Of a stretch of DNA of 41,823 nucleotides, positions 22,801 through 30,400 are shown piece by piece (position 1 is the stretch's first letter; the number at the start of each line of letters is the position of its first letter). The stretch is from Oscillospiraceae bacterium (lineage in GTDB: Bacteria; Bacillota; Clostridia; Oscillospirales; Ruminococcaceae), in the NCBI GenBank assembly GCA_017438745.1, contig JAFRUS010000013.1, positions 1-41,823 of the forward strand, read 5' to 3'. The notes below the pieces were generated by a model. The model searched no databases, was not told the origin of the DNA, and saw nothing but the letters and a program-made list of their open reading frames with translations. The translations under genes were made by a program, and so were the position numbers.

Positions 22801-23853
22801 TCAGAAAAGGACATCCTTGAAGCATACGTTAGGTCTGTTTTCATCAAAGTTCCAGGTGTGATATGCTCCGCCCTTGCAGAATTCAAATTCACCGCACTTT
22901 TCGCAGTCTCCGCAGGTGAGGCCTTTTCTGAATATCTCAAATTTGTTTTCCCAGACGTCTTTGAAACGATCTTTGAAAATGTTGCCCATGATGAATTCCG
23001 GACGGCGTTCAATATCAAGACAGGCGGTTATGTCACCGTTTGACATTATACTTGCCACTCCGTATCCTGCTTCGCAGCGGAAATACCAGTCACGTACCTC
23101 GCGTTCATAGTCCATTCCGAGGTAGTGCTCACATCCGTAGGTAACAGGCTCGCCCTTGATCCTCATGTTTCTGATATATTCGAACATGTGAACGATGTCC
23201 TCATTTGTCATAAGGAGTTCAGGATGTTCGTTTGCTCTTCCTATCGGATCGATGTTTACGATTCTCCAGGAATCTATGTCCATGTCGTTGAAAATACGGT
23301 ACAGCTCGTCAAGCTGGCCGATGTTCTGGTGAGTAACGACTGTTGTTATCTGAATGTGCTGGAATCCGCCGACGTCGATAAGGTTCTGAACACCTTCCAT
23401 GGCTCTCTTCCATCCGCCCGGTGTCTGTCTGAATGCGTCATGTGTTGCTTCAGTACCGTCTATGCTTATGGAGATTGTTCTCATGCCGGTTCTTTTAAGA
23501 TCCTTTGCGACTTCCGGTGTGATAAGGATGCCGTTTGAGGTCATGCCCCAGAGGAATCCCTGCTTGTTTGCGTCGTCCATTATATCGAAAAAGTCAGTTC
23601 TGATAAGCGGTTCGCCGCCTGTAATGCAGAGTGTGAATGATTTTGTATCGAAATCCTCAGCGATCTGCTTCATTACTTCGTGGTACTGAGCAGGTGTCAT
23701 CTCATCTGCCTTAACGTCACCGCATCTGCTTCCGCAGTGCAGACAGTGCTCGTTGCATCGCATAGTAAGTTCGAAGAACAGATGTCTGAGCTTTACTTCA
23801 CGCGCTGCAGCAAGTGCACGCATATCTTTTTTCTTAGTCATTATATTAAGCAT
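22801..23853 (-). CDS. Radical SAM/SPASM domain protein
   Basis: The 350-residue enzyme has the radical SAM cluster motif C33-x3-C37-x2-C40 (CNEHCLHC), the CITGGEPL and SISIDGTEATHD motifs of the SAM-binding barrel, and a C-terminal SPASM region with Cys260, 278, 314, 317, 320, 326 and 344 for auxiliary iron-sulphur clusters. SPASM enzymes usually modify ribosomal peptides, mature enzymes or make cofactors. No small precursor-peptide gene is visible beside it; its next neighbour on the strand is the dockerin protease. The ATG at 23853 is about 10 nt after GAGG; an ATG four codons later lacks a ribosome site. It has a strong promoter (23900-23928). The substrate cannot be told from sequence. 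Confidence 0.9.
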   Translation of the reverse strand: MLNIMTKKKDMRALAAAREVKLRHLFFELTMRCNEHCLHCGSRCGDVKADEMTPAQYHEVMKQIAEDFDTKSFTLCITGGEPLIRTDFFDIMDDANKQGFLWGMTSNGILITPEVAKDLKRTGMRTISISIDGTEATHDAFRQTPGGWKRAMEGVQNLIDVGGFQHIQITTVVTHQNIGQLDELYRIFNDMDIDSWRIVNIDPIGRANEHPELLMTNEDIVHMFEYIRNMRIKGEPVTYGCEHYLGMDYEREVRDWYFRCEAGYGVASIMSNGDITACLDIERRPEFIMGNIFKDRFKDVWENKFEIFRKGLTCGDCEKCGEFEFCKGGAYHTWNFDENRPNVCFKDVLF

Positions 23854-23899
23854 TTCAATTAAACCTCATTTTCCTTTTTTATATTGATTTTATAAAAAA

Positions 23900-23928
23900 A
23901 TTATACCACGAACAACGAAAATTTGCAA
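23900..23928 (-). promoter_or_regulatory. Promoter of the radical SAM/protease genes
   Basis: On the minus strand TTGCAA (23928-23923), 17 bp, perfect TATAAT (23905-23900). Confidence 0.65.
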
Positions 23929-24018
23929 TAGAAGTCACAAAAAACTGAAATTATAGAACTTTTTTTGTCAATATTCACGGAGCGGGGCGGCAGAAAAAAG
24001 AGAACAGCCGTTATTGTG

Positions 24019-24047
24019 TTGCGCTAGCTGGTTTTATATGTTATAAT
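24019..24047 (+). promoter_or_regulatory. Promoter of the SUFU-domain gene
   Basis: TTGCGC (24019-24024), 17 bp, perfect TATAAT (24042-24047), divergent from the radical SAM promoter. Confidence 0.6.
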
Positions 24048-24081
24048 AATTTCAAATATTTTTACAGGGAGACGGGAAAAC

Positions 24082-25164
24082 ATGAATTCCATATTTGAAT
24101 CAAAATCACCGGTTTGTCATATCGATGCGGTGATATCAGCTGAAAAGAACGCATACTATCTTTATTTTTTCTGTTCACCGGAATACGGTGCCAAAGTGCT
24201 TAACATGCTCTGGATATGCAATCGCTGTGAAACTCCGGATGAACTCGATTTAAGCGGCCTTGACAGGGGAGAAGGCCCTGTACTCGGAAAGGAAAACGTT
24301 TCTGAACTTCAGCCTCAGGGCGGCATGGAGCTTAATCCTGCAATACTCCGCTGTGTCTGGTTCGACACAGGTGATGCAGCAGCGATATACTACGGCAAAA
24401 AGCTTATAGCAGTTATTCCTCCAATCGCCGGACTTTACGATTTTCCGGGGTTTTCGATATTCGCAAAGGGTCAGACCCGCTACGCATGGGGAATGCCGGA
24501 AGGACCGGATCTTGAGAACATTATAAACGAAAATAAAAAGTTCTGGGAAACTGCCGGTGATGAAAGCGTATGGGAGAATTATAAACAGGCTCAGCTTGCA
24601 GCTGTGGATAAGTTCTTCGGATGTCCGCACACCCAGTGCTCGCCTGCAGGCAAGGAAAGATTCCCGTACAGATCACTCGTTCAGGGTCAGAGAAAAAATA
24701 TGATATTCAACTTCACCCTCGGAATGAGCCAGTACGCAATGCCGCGTATCGCTCACGCATTCGGCAACAACTGCAGTGACCAGAGCCGCACGGAACTAGG
24801 ATTTGCTACCGTTGAACGTCATCTTCAGCTTCTTGAACTTATGGCAATGGTAATGAAGGATGTTGCAGATATCCCGTGGGATGAACGCAGTTTCCTCTGG
24901 CACGGACACACACTCGATTTCACGAATATAGGCGGATTTGCAGCGATACTGTTCGTCAATCCGGTATATATAGAAGGCATGGAAAGCCCAGAATGGCCGG
25001 GACTTGCCGGCGGCAGAGTCAACACCCTCTGGATGATCCCGATATCCGCAGCCGAACTCGATTTTCTCCGCCAGAAAGGCGTTGAAGAACTCATAAAACT
25101 AAGCGGCGGTGCCAAGCAGATCTGCCACATTTTCGACGGCATTCCGAAGTTTTTGCATTACTGA
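24082..25164 (+). CDS. Suppressor-of-fused (SUFU) domain protein
   Basis: The 360-residue soluble protein has no signal peptide. Its C-terminal half (about 190-345) shows the pattern of bacterial SUFU domains, with VERHLQLLELMAMVMKDVA, an aromatic segment LWHGHTLDF, and the typical NTLWMIPISAAELDFLRQKG close to the end. The N-terminal half (about 1-185) also contains IAGLYDFPGF and YAWGMPEG segments that I do not assign. Bacterial SUFU-like proteins occur as immunity proteins of polymorphic toxin systems, according to published comparative work, but no toxin gene is visible here. GGGAGACGGG precedes the ATG. It is monocistronic with its own promoter. Confidence 0.8.
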   Translation: MNSIFESKSPVCHIDAVISAEKNAYYLYFFCSPEYGAKVLNMLWICNRCETPDELDLSGLDRGEGPVLGKENVSELQPQGGMELNPAILRCVWFDTGDAAAIYYGKKLIAVIPPIAGLYDFPGFSIFAKGQTRYAWGMPEGPDLENIINENKKFWETAGDESVWENYKQAQLAAVDKFFGCPHTQCSPAGKERFPYRSLVQGQRKNMIFNFTLGMSQYAMPRIAHAFGNNCSDQSRTELGFATVERHLQLLELMAMVMKDVADIPWDERSFLWHGHTLDFTNIGGFAAILFVNPVYIEGMESPEWPGLAGGRVNTLWMIPISAAELDFLRQKGVEELIKLSGGAKQICHIFDGIPKFLHY

Positions 25165-25193
25165 TCAGCTCATAAACAGTTTCCAAAATAAAA

Positions 25194-25236
25194 AACAAGG
25201 CTCAGATATGTCCGGTAACGTATCTGAGCCTTTACT
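25194..25236. terminator. Hairpin after the SUFU-domain gene
   Basis: AAGGCTCAGATA (25197-25208) pairs perfectly with TATCTGAGCCTT (25221-25232). The T tract on the plus side is short (TTT), whereas the minus side has a better one (GTTTTTTATTTT), so it may work mainly in the minus direction. Confidence 0.65.
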
Positions 25237-25244
25237 GTAATATA

Positions 25245-25274
25245 TGGACATTTACCCTGTTTTTATGGTATAAT
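25245..25274 (+). promoter_or_regulatory. Promoter of the coiled-coil membrane protein gene
   Basis: TGGACA (25245-25250), 18 bp, perfect TATAAT (25269-25274), about 45 bp before the ATG. Confidence 0.55.
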
Positions 25275-25318
25275 ATACGGAGAACAAAAGAAACAGATTT
25301 TCTGGAAGGGGGATAACT

Positions 25319-26524
25319 ATGGTATACCAGAGAACAACGAATAAGGGAGACCTTCTTGAGACAGATATATACTGGAAGGCTGAAAAATTCCTTGAATTCA
25401 GAAACAGGAGAAATGAAATATTCACTATTGAGCCGAATACCGTTTTTACGATTTCGGCGGAATATAATCACCGGACGGATGATTATGAAGTAACGGTGAC
25501 CTGCTACGGGTTTGCCGAAGGGTTCAATGACGGGATGAGAAGAGGAATCAGTTCTCCGCTGGCTGTAAAGAGCAAGGTGGAGCAGAGACTTTCGGAGGAC
25601 GAATTTTTCGCGCTTAAACTTGAACTTGACAGAAGATGCGTCAGCATGAAAAAACAGATGCTCGAGACAAAAATCATGAGCAACAGTCATGTTGTTGATT
25701 TCTGTAATAAAAATGATGCAGCAAGAAAAGAACTGCTTGCTTTACAGTCACAGGCTGAGAATGTCAAAAGACAGCTTAACAGCGGACGCCGTCAGCCTAC
25801 AAATATTGAAAAGAAGATCTCAAGGTTTATTGATGTTTCAGAACGTGTTGAGGCGGATGCCACATCATGTGAGAGGCTGAAGCAGATAAGCCAGCTTTCA
25901 TTTGTAGTATTCTTCATGTTTTTTCTGCTTTCGCTCGGAACGTCGTCATCGCCGAATTTCCTTATGGTTTTTCTGTTTTTTGCAATCATGACCGTGAGCG
26001 GCCTTAATTTTCTTTTCGGTCCGAAAGCAGCAGCTATTGTGGTCTGCAAGGTGCTGTCACTTCCGTTCGTTATTGGCGATTTTCTCACCGGAAGCGGACG
26101 CGGTCAGAGACTTGACCGGCAGACATGCCATCAGCTTGAGGGTGATCTTAAGATGCTGGATTCTGAAATACATCTTCGCACGCTGAAACAGATGGATCTG
26201 AAAAGAGAACTCGACAGAAATTTCAGCCTTGTAAACAATGAGATATTTGGTGCGGCTCTGCCGCTTATAAATCCTGCTCCGGGACAGAAGTCTGCAAATC
26301 CTGCCACCGGACAGATGTATACGGCTCAGATGCCGGAGATCGAAACCAGAACTCCTGAGGAGATCACGGGCGGATACGAAAGAGTTGCGTATCCTGTTTA
26401 TGACCGCAGTGATGATATTCCTGCGTCGGATGAACGAAAGGTGATATGCCTTACAAAAGAAGGACGCAAATCTCGCAGCGTGCAGACTCCGAATGGTAAG
26501 AAAGTCGATCTGCGCAAGCACTAA
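25319..26524 (+). CDS. Uncharacterised coiled-coil membrane protein
   Basis: The 401-residue protein has a soluble N-terminal region (1-80, beta-rich with VFTISAEYN), a long charged helical stretch likely to be coiled coil (about 83-190), two or three adjacent membrane helices (about 193-208, 213-234, 237-254), a second helical stretch (about 264-305) and a flexible C-terminus. The C-terminus contains AYPVY (357-361) and ERKVICLTKE (372-381), which match the N-terminus of the TM2 protein at 7641-8453. I do not recognise a family. GGAAGGGGG precedes the ATG. The TAA stop is supplied by, or overlaps, the left end of repeat copy D (CTAAGG), so the C-terminus may have been altered by that insertion. 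Confidence 0.8.
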   Translation: MVYQRTTNKGDLLETDIYWKAEKFLEFRNRRNEIFTIEPNTVFTISAEYNHRTDDYEVTVTCYGFAEGFNDGMRRGISSPLAVKSKVEQRLSEDEFFALKLELDRRCVSMKKQMLETKIMSNSHVVDFCNKNDAARKELLALQSQAENVKRQLNSGRRQPTNIEKKISRFIDVSERVEADATSCERLKQISQLSFVVFFMFFLLSLGTSSSPNFLMVFLFFAIMTVSGLNFLFGPKAAAIVVCKVLSLPFVIGDFLTGSGRGQRLDRQTCHQLEGDLKMLDSEIHLRTLKQMDLKRELDRNFSLVNNEIFGAALPLINPAPGQKSANPATGQMYTAQMPEIETRTPEEITGGYERVAYPVYDRSDDIPASDERKVICLTKEGRKSRSVQTPNGKKVDLRKH

Positions 26525-26638
26525 GGAAACGCTGATTTATGAACAGATCAGTGTGGGGCACGGGGCGAAGCCCCGTAATCTCTCCACTCAGGCAATCCGG
26601 CGAAGCCATATTGCCGACTTAATCAGCGCTTTTCTAAA
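26519..26638. repeat. Complete inverted-repeat element (copy D)
   Basis: The left end CTAAGGAAACGCTGATTTAT and the right end, read on the other strand as TTAGAAAAGCGCTGATTAAG, are terminal inverted repeats. Internally it has GGGGCGAAGCCCC and CCGGCGAAGCC hairpin cores like copy C. The left end coincides with the stop codon of the preceding gene and the right end is close to the ribosome site of the next. Confidence 0.75.
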
Positions 26639-26659
26639 AATGTATCTGGAGGATAAGTT

Positions 26660-27538
26660 TTGAAGGGGATGAAAAAGCCGTTAAGGATCGCACAGAAGGT
26701 AAAAGGCTTCTGCGACATGATGAGTGATGACAACATCGGCTCATTTGCGGCCAGTGCGGCATACTTTTTTATACTGTCATTTTTTCCGCTGGTAATGCTG
26801 CTTATGTCACTGCTCAGATACACCAATCTGACCCGTGATCAGCTGACTGATATGCTTGCAGACGTTATTCCTGCGGAAATGCATTCGATAATGGTAAATA
26901 TTATTTCCGAGGTGTACGGCAAGACGGCCCTTACAGTTTCGCTTTCCGCACTTGTTATACTGTGGACGGCGGGCAAAGGGTTCATGGCGCTTAAGAGCGG
27001 GATGGATGTCGTTGTCGGAGCTTCGAAAAAACATAATTATTTCTGGTTAAGGGTGCTCGGCACGATCAATGCGGTCCTGCTTATGACCGTGATCCTTGCT
27101 GCACTTGCACTCGGTGTATTCGGACAGATGCTTGAAGAACTGCTCGAAAAGCACATCAGTTTCCACGGTGATTTCGTCCTGTTTGTTGTGACGTTCCGAA
27201 AGGTCATCATGCTTGCCGGTTTCGGACTACTGTTTACGATATCCTACAGGTTCACGCCAGGGTGGAGAAGAAGCAGCAGATTTACGGGCAAAAGGGTCCG
27301 CATACTTTCACTTTTGCCGGGAGCACTGGTAAGTTCGGTGGGATGGCATCTTTACTCGGCACTGTTTTCCTACTACTTAAGATGCTCGCGCGGATTTGAA
27401 AATATGTACGGAAGCCTTGCGACGCTAATCGGTGCGATGTTCTGGCTTTACGGATGCATCTATCTTATACTCATAGGCCTTGAAATAAACGTTTATCTTA
27501 TGAAAGACACTAAAGCTGAAATGAAAGGAAATGAATAA
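26660..27538 (+). CDS. YihY/BrkB family membrane protein
   Basis: A start at TTG (26660) is favoured because GGAGGA lies 6 nt upstream; the ATG three codons later (26669) would be 15 nt away. The 292-residue protein has about six membrane helices and the family motifs SFAASAAYFFILSFFPLVML near the N-terminus, LSALVILWTAGKGFMALKSGMD in the middle, and GSLATLIGAMFWLYGCIYLILIGLE near the end. The YihY/BrkB family was once called ribonuclease BN in error; its true function is unknown, with proposed transport roles. It overlaps the flavodoxin gene by one base (TAATG), so they are coupled. Confidence 0.9.
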   Translation: MKGMKKPLRIAQKVKGFCDMMSDDNIGSFAASAAYFFILSFFPLVMLLMSLLRYTNLTRDQLTDMLADVIPAEMHSIMVNIISEVYGKTALTVSLSALVILWTAGKGFMALKSGMDVVVGASKKHNYFWLRVLGTINAVLLMTVILAALALGVFGQMLEELLEKHISFHGDFVLFVVTFRKVIMLAGFGLLFTISYRFTPGWRRSSRFTGKRVRILSLLPGALVSSVGWHLYSALFSYYLRCSRGFENMYGSLATLIGAMFWLYGCIYLILIGLEINVYLMKDTKAEMKGNE

Positions 27539-28056
27539 TGAAAGCACTTGTTATTTATACTTCACAGACAGGTTTCACAAAACGCTATGCCGGATGGCTT
27601 GCTGAAAAACTCGGCGGCGAGGCAGTTGATATAAACGAAGTGAAAAATGCGCCGGACGAACGTTTTTCGTCTTATGACACGATCGTTTACGGTGGCTGGG
27701 CAAATGCCGGAAAGGTAGTGCACTCGGACTGGTTTCTAAAAAAGGCTCCGAAATGGAAGGGTAAAAAACTCGCTGTTTTCTGCGTAGGTGCAGCAAAGGC
27801 GGGGGACCAGAACATGAAAAATGCACTTGACAGACTGCTTGACAGTGAGCAGAAGAAATACATAAGTGCTTTCTATCTGCCGGGAGGACTTAACTATGAA
27901 AAGCTCAAGACGGGTGGCAGACTTCTTATGAAGGCATATGCGGCAATGCTTAAGAAAAAGCCGGAAACGCAGGAGTACGGTGAGCTTATCTCGAAGTCTT
28001 TTGATATTGCAGACCAGAAATATCTTGAACCGTTAATTGAATATCTTGGAGCATGA
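27538..28056 (+). CDS. Flavodoxin domain protein
   Basis: The 172-residue protein begins MKALVIYTSQTGFTKRYAGWLAEKL, with the FMN phosphate-binding loop TSQTGFT (8-14) of flavodoxins. It continues with YDTIVYGGWANAGKV, which shapes the isoalloxazine site, and LAVFCVGAAKAG. It resembles the HemG-like/Flavodoxin_5 group used as electron carriers or oxidoreductases. The partner cannot be inferred from sequence. It is translationally coupled to the YihY gene upstream. No clear terminator follows before the infC promoter. Confidence 0.87.
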   Translation: MKALVIYTSQTGFTKRYAGWLAEKLGGEAVDINEVKNAPDERFSSYDTIVYGGWANAGKVVHSDWFLKKAPKWKGKKLAVFCVGAAKAGDQNMKNALDRLLDSEQKKYISAFYLPGGLNYEKLKTGGRLLMKAYAAMLKKKPETQEYGELISKSFDIADQKYLEPLIEYLGA

Positions 28057-28120
28057 TGACTCAGAAGTTTTTAAACTTTCGGCCGACTCGCAGATTTTAT
28101 AAAAATATTTGAAAAATCCC

Positions 28121-28149
28121 TTGACAAGGGAAAAAGAACGTTGTATAAT
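28121..28149 (+). promoter_or_regulatory. Promoter of infC-rpmI-rplT
   Basis: TTGACA (28121-28126), 17 bp, TATAAT (28144-28149); both boxes are consensus. Confidence 0.85.
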
Positions 28150-28156
28150 AGATAAG

Positions 28157-28270
28157 TAAAACAAAGCAGAACCTCAGTTCTCACCGGTTGGTCGCTGATA
28201 TCGAACCGGTAAATACTTTAAAAAGATTTTTAAGTATGAGTACTGACGTGTGTCTGTACTCATTTTTTTA
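28157..28270 (+). ncRNA. L20-type leader with intrinsic terminator
   Basis: The 150-nt leader before infC contains the stem ACCGGTT...GAACCGGT (about 28184-28210) and ends in a hairpin, ATGAGTAC (28236-28243) with GTACTCAT (28256-28263), followed by seven T. This fits the Firmicute L20 leader, where L20 binding promotes premature termination. Confidence 0.75.
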
Positions 28271-28303
28271 TTAAAATTTATTATAGTCTTGGAGGTGCTG
28301 ACG

Positions 28304-28822
28304 ATTAGCAACAAGGAACTGCAGATAAACGAAGAGATTCGCGATAAAGAGCTTCGTGTCATTGGTAATGACGGTGAACAGCTTGGAATGCTTTCAGCGG
28401 CAGAAGCGCTGGAGATAGCTTATGAAAGGAATCTGGATCTGGTAAAGATCGCTCCGCAGGCAACACCGCCTGTATGCAAAATCATGGATTACGGCAAGTA
28501 CTGTTTTGAACAGGCTAAGCGTGAGAAGGAAGCAAGAAAGAACCAGAAGATAGTTGAAATAAAAGAGATCAGAATGTTCTCAAATATCGATACTAACGAT
28601 TTCAATACCAAGGTAAATCAGGCATGTAAATTCCTGAAGTCAGGCGATAAGGTTAAGGCTTCGGTACGTTTCCGTAAAAGAGCTATCGCTCATCCGGAAC
28701 TCGGTGGAGAATTGCTTGAGCGTTTCAAGGAAGCTTGTCTGGAGGTTGGCGTTGTTGAAAAGCCGGCAAAGATGGAAGGACGTAGCCTTGTTATGTTCAT
28801 TTCACCAAAGACGAATAAGTAA
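28304..28822 (+). CDS. infC: Translation initiation factor IF-3, AUU start
   Basis: IF-3 checks initiator tRNA and keeps ribosomal subunits apart. The start is ATT at 28304, 7 nt after GGAGGT; the reading from an ATG at 28250 would pass through the leader terminator. The 172-residue product begins at [20 protein letters not shown], typical for IF-3, with the linker [16 protein letters not shown] and the C-terminal [15 protein letters not shown] domain. An AUU start is a known, conserved feature of infC: IF-3 rejects it, which gives autoregulation. It is the first gene of the infC-rpmI-rplT operon. Confidence 0.95.
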   Translation: MSNKELQINEEIRDKELRVIGNDGEQLGMLSAAEALEIAYERNLDLVKIAPQATPPVCKIMDYGKYCFEQAKREKEARKNQKIVEIKEIRMFSNIDTNDFNTKVNQACKFLKSGDKVKASVRFRKRAIAHPELGGELLERFKEACLEVGVVEKPAKMEGRSLVMFISPKTNK

Positions 28823-28839
28823 TTAAGGAGGATATAAAG

Positions 28840-29043
28840 ATGGCTAAGGTTAAGGTTAAAACTCACTCAGGAGCCAAGAAGCGTTTTAAGGTTACTGGTA
28901 CAGGCAAGTTCAAGTATCAGAAGACAAACAGAAGACACAGATTAACTCAGAAGGATACTAAGAGAAAGAGAAGCAACCGTGCTTCAGGCGTAGCTGACTC
29001 AACAAACATGGGCGCTCTCAAGCAGTTAATGCCATACGCATAA
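28840..29043 (+). CDS. rpmI: 50S ribosomal protein L35
   Basis: The 67-residue basic protein opens [20 protein letters not shown] and continues to a Lys/Arg-rich [15 protein letters not shown] segment, as in all L35 proteins. AGGAGGAT lies upstream of the ATG. It sits in the standard order between infC and rplT. Confidence 0.97.
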   Translation: MAKVKVKTHSGAKKRFKVTGTGKFKYQKTNRRHRLTQKDTKRKRSNRASGVADSTNMGALKQLMPYA

Positions 29044-29103
29044 GCTGTTCTTTTTCGGAAAATTCAGAAACTATCATAATCAAATAATCGGAGGTAGAAA
29101 TAT

Positions 29104-29457
29104 ATGGCACGTGTTAAGGGTGCGATGATGACTCGTAAGAGAAGAAACAAGACTCTCAAGCTTGCTAAGGGCTACTGGGGAGCTAAGAGCAAACACTTCA
29201 AGATGGCTAAACAGGCCGTAATGAAGTCAGGCAACTATGCATACGTTGGACGTAAGCAGAAGAAGAGAAACTTCAGACAGCTCTGGATCACAAGAATCAG
29301 TGCAGCTGCTAAGATGAACGGCATGAACTACTCAACACTCATGAACGGTCTTAAGAAGGCTGACATCACATTAAACAGAAAGATGCTCTCAGAAATCGCA
29401 ATCAACGATCCTGACGGCTTCACAGCAATTGCTGAAAAGGCAAAGGCTGCTCTTTAA
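29104..29457 (+). CDS. rplT: 50S ribosomal protein L20
   Basis: The 117-residue protein is an early-binding 23S rRNA protein and the likely repressor acting on the leader at 28157-28270. It begins [26 protein letters not shown] in family style and includes [30 protein letters not shown] precedes the ATG. A terminator follows (29465-29502). Confidence 0.97.
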   Translation: MARVKGAMMTRKRRNKTLKLAKGYWGAKSKHFKMAKQAVMKSGNYAYVGRKQKKRNFRQLWITRISAAAKMNGMNYSTLMNGLKKADITLNRKMLSEIAINDPDGFTAIAEKAKAAL

Positions 29458-29464
29458 TTCGATC

Positions 29465-29502
29465 ACAACACGCTCATTATTCTTATATTGAGCGTGTTTT
29501 CT
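29465..29502 (+). terminator. Terminator of infC-rpmI-rplT
   Basis: AACACGCTCA pairs perfectly with TGAGCGTGTT (29489-29498) across an 11-nt loop and is followed by TTCTT. Confidence 0.8.
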
Positions 29503-29555
29503 TAGTTTTTAAGGAAATAAAAAAACAGTGTTTTTTAATTGAAAGTGGTGTTGTT

Positions 29556-30356
29556 TTGACTGTAATTACTTCAAAGGACAATCCGTCAGTTAAACTCTAC
29601 ATGAAGCTTTCGTCATCAAAGAAAGAGAGAAGAAACCTGAGACTTTATGTACTTGAAGGGTTTCGTCTCATTGAAGATGCGATCAGTGAAAAAGCTCCGG
29701 TAAAACAGCTCTTTTTTACGGAAGACGCTTACGGAAAATATGCTGATGAGCTATCCCAGGTTGATTTGAAAGAAGTGAAGATCCTGATTATTTCAAATGA
29801 GCTTGGAATAAAGATTTCATGTACGGAAAAGCCGCAGGGAGTTTTTGCAATTTGCGAAATGCCGCCTGCGCGTTCTCTTGAAAAAGAGATCGTAAAGAAC
29901 GGAAAATATGTTGTCCTTCACGGACTTCAGGATCCGGGGAATCTGGGGATGATTATAAGAACTGCAGATGCAGTGGGAATGGACGGAGTTATTCTTTCCG
30001 AAAGCTGTGAACTTTACAGCCCGAAGGTAATAAGGTCCACAATGGGGTCAGCGTTCCGCATGAAGATATTTGAAAGCCGTGACACGGATGAACTGTTCTC
30101 GTGCCTTGAAAAGAACGGGATAAAGAGCTATGCGGCTGTCATTGACAAGGATGCCGAAGATCTGAGAACTATCAGATTTGACGGCGGTTGTGCCGTATTT
30201 ATCGGAAACGAAGGCAACGGTCTTCCGGCTGAAATTTCATCACGGTGTACAGTCAGAGCAACTATCAGAATGTCGGGTCACATAAATTCGCTGAATGCCG
30301 CAATGGCTACCGGTATTTTTATGTGGGAAATGTCCGGAAACAGTAAGCATCAGTGA
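29556..30356 (+). CDS. TrmH/SpoU family RNA 2'-O-methyltransferase
   Basis: The 266-residue protein has an N-terminal substrate-binding domain (about 1-100, beginning TVITSKDNPSVKLYMKLSSS) and the SPOUT knot domain with the three family motifs: GLQDPGNLGMIIRTADAVG, AVFIGNEGNGLP and SGHINSLNAAMATGIFMW. It should transfer a methyl group from SAM to a ribose 2'-OH in rRNA or tRNA. The start is a TTG at 29556 with a weak GGTG site. A methyltransferase of this family (YsgA) is also near rplT in B. subtilis. The exact target is unknown. Confidence 0.9.
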   Translation: MTVITSKDNPSVKLYMKLSSSKKERRNLRLYVLEGFRLIEDAISEKAPVKQLFFTEDAYGKYADELSQVDLKEVKILIISNELGIKISCTEKPQGVFAICEMPPARSLEKEIVKNGKYVVLHGLQDPGNLGMIIRTADAVGMDGVILSESCELYSPKVIRSTMGSAFRMKIFESRDTDELFSCLEKNGIKSYAAVIDKDAEDLRTIRFDGGCAVFIGNEGNGLPAEISSRCTVRATIRMSGHINSLNAAMATGIFMWEMSGNSKHQ

Positions 30357-30400
30357 TACTGTTTCTTACTTAAGTACGGACGGAAAAAAAGAGGAGTTAT

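Noticed and set aside
23930..23990. TTGACA on the minus strand as -35 for the radical SAM gene
   Set aside because: The next TATAAT is only 11 bp away; the TTGCAA/TATAAT pair at 23900-23928 has the correct spacing.
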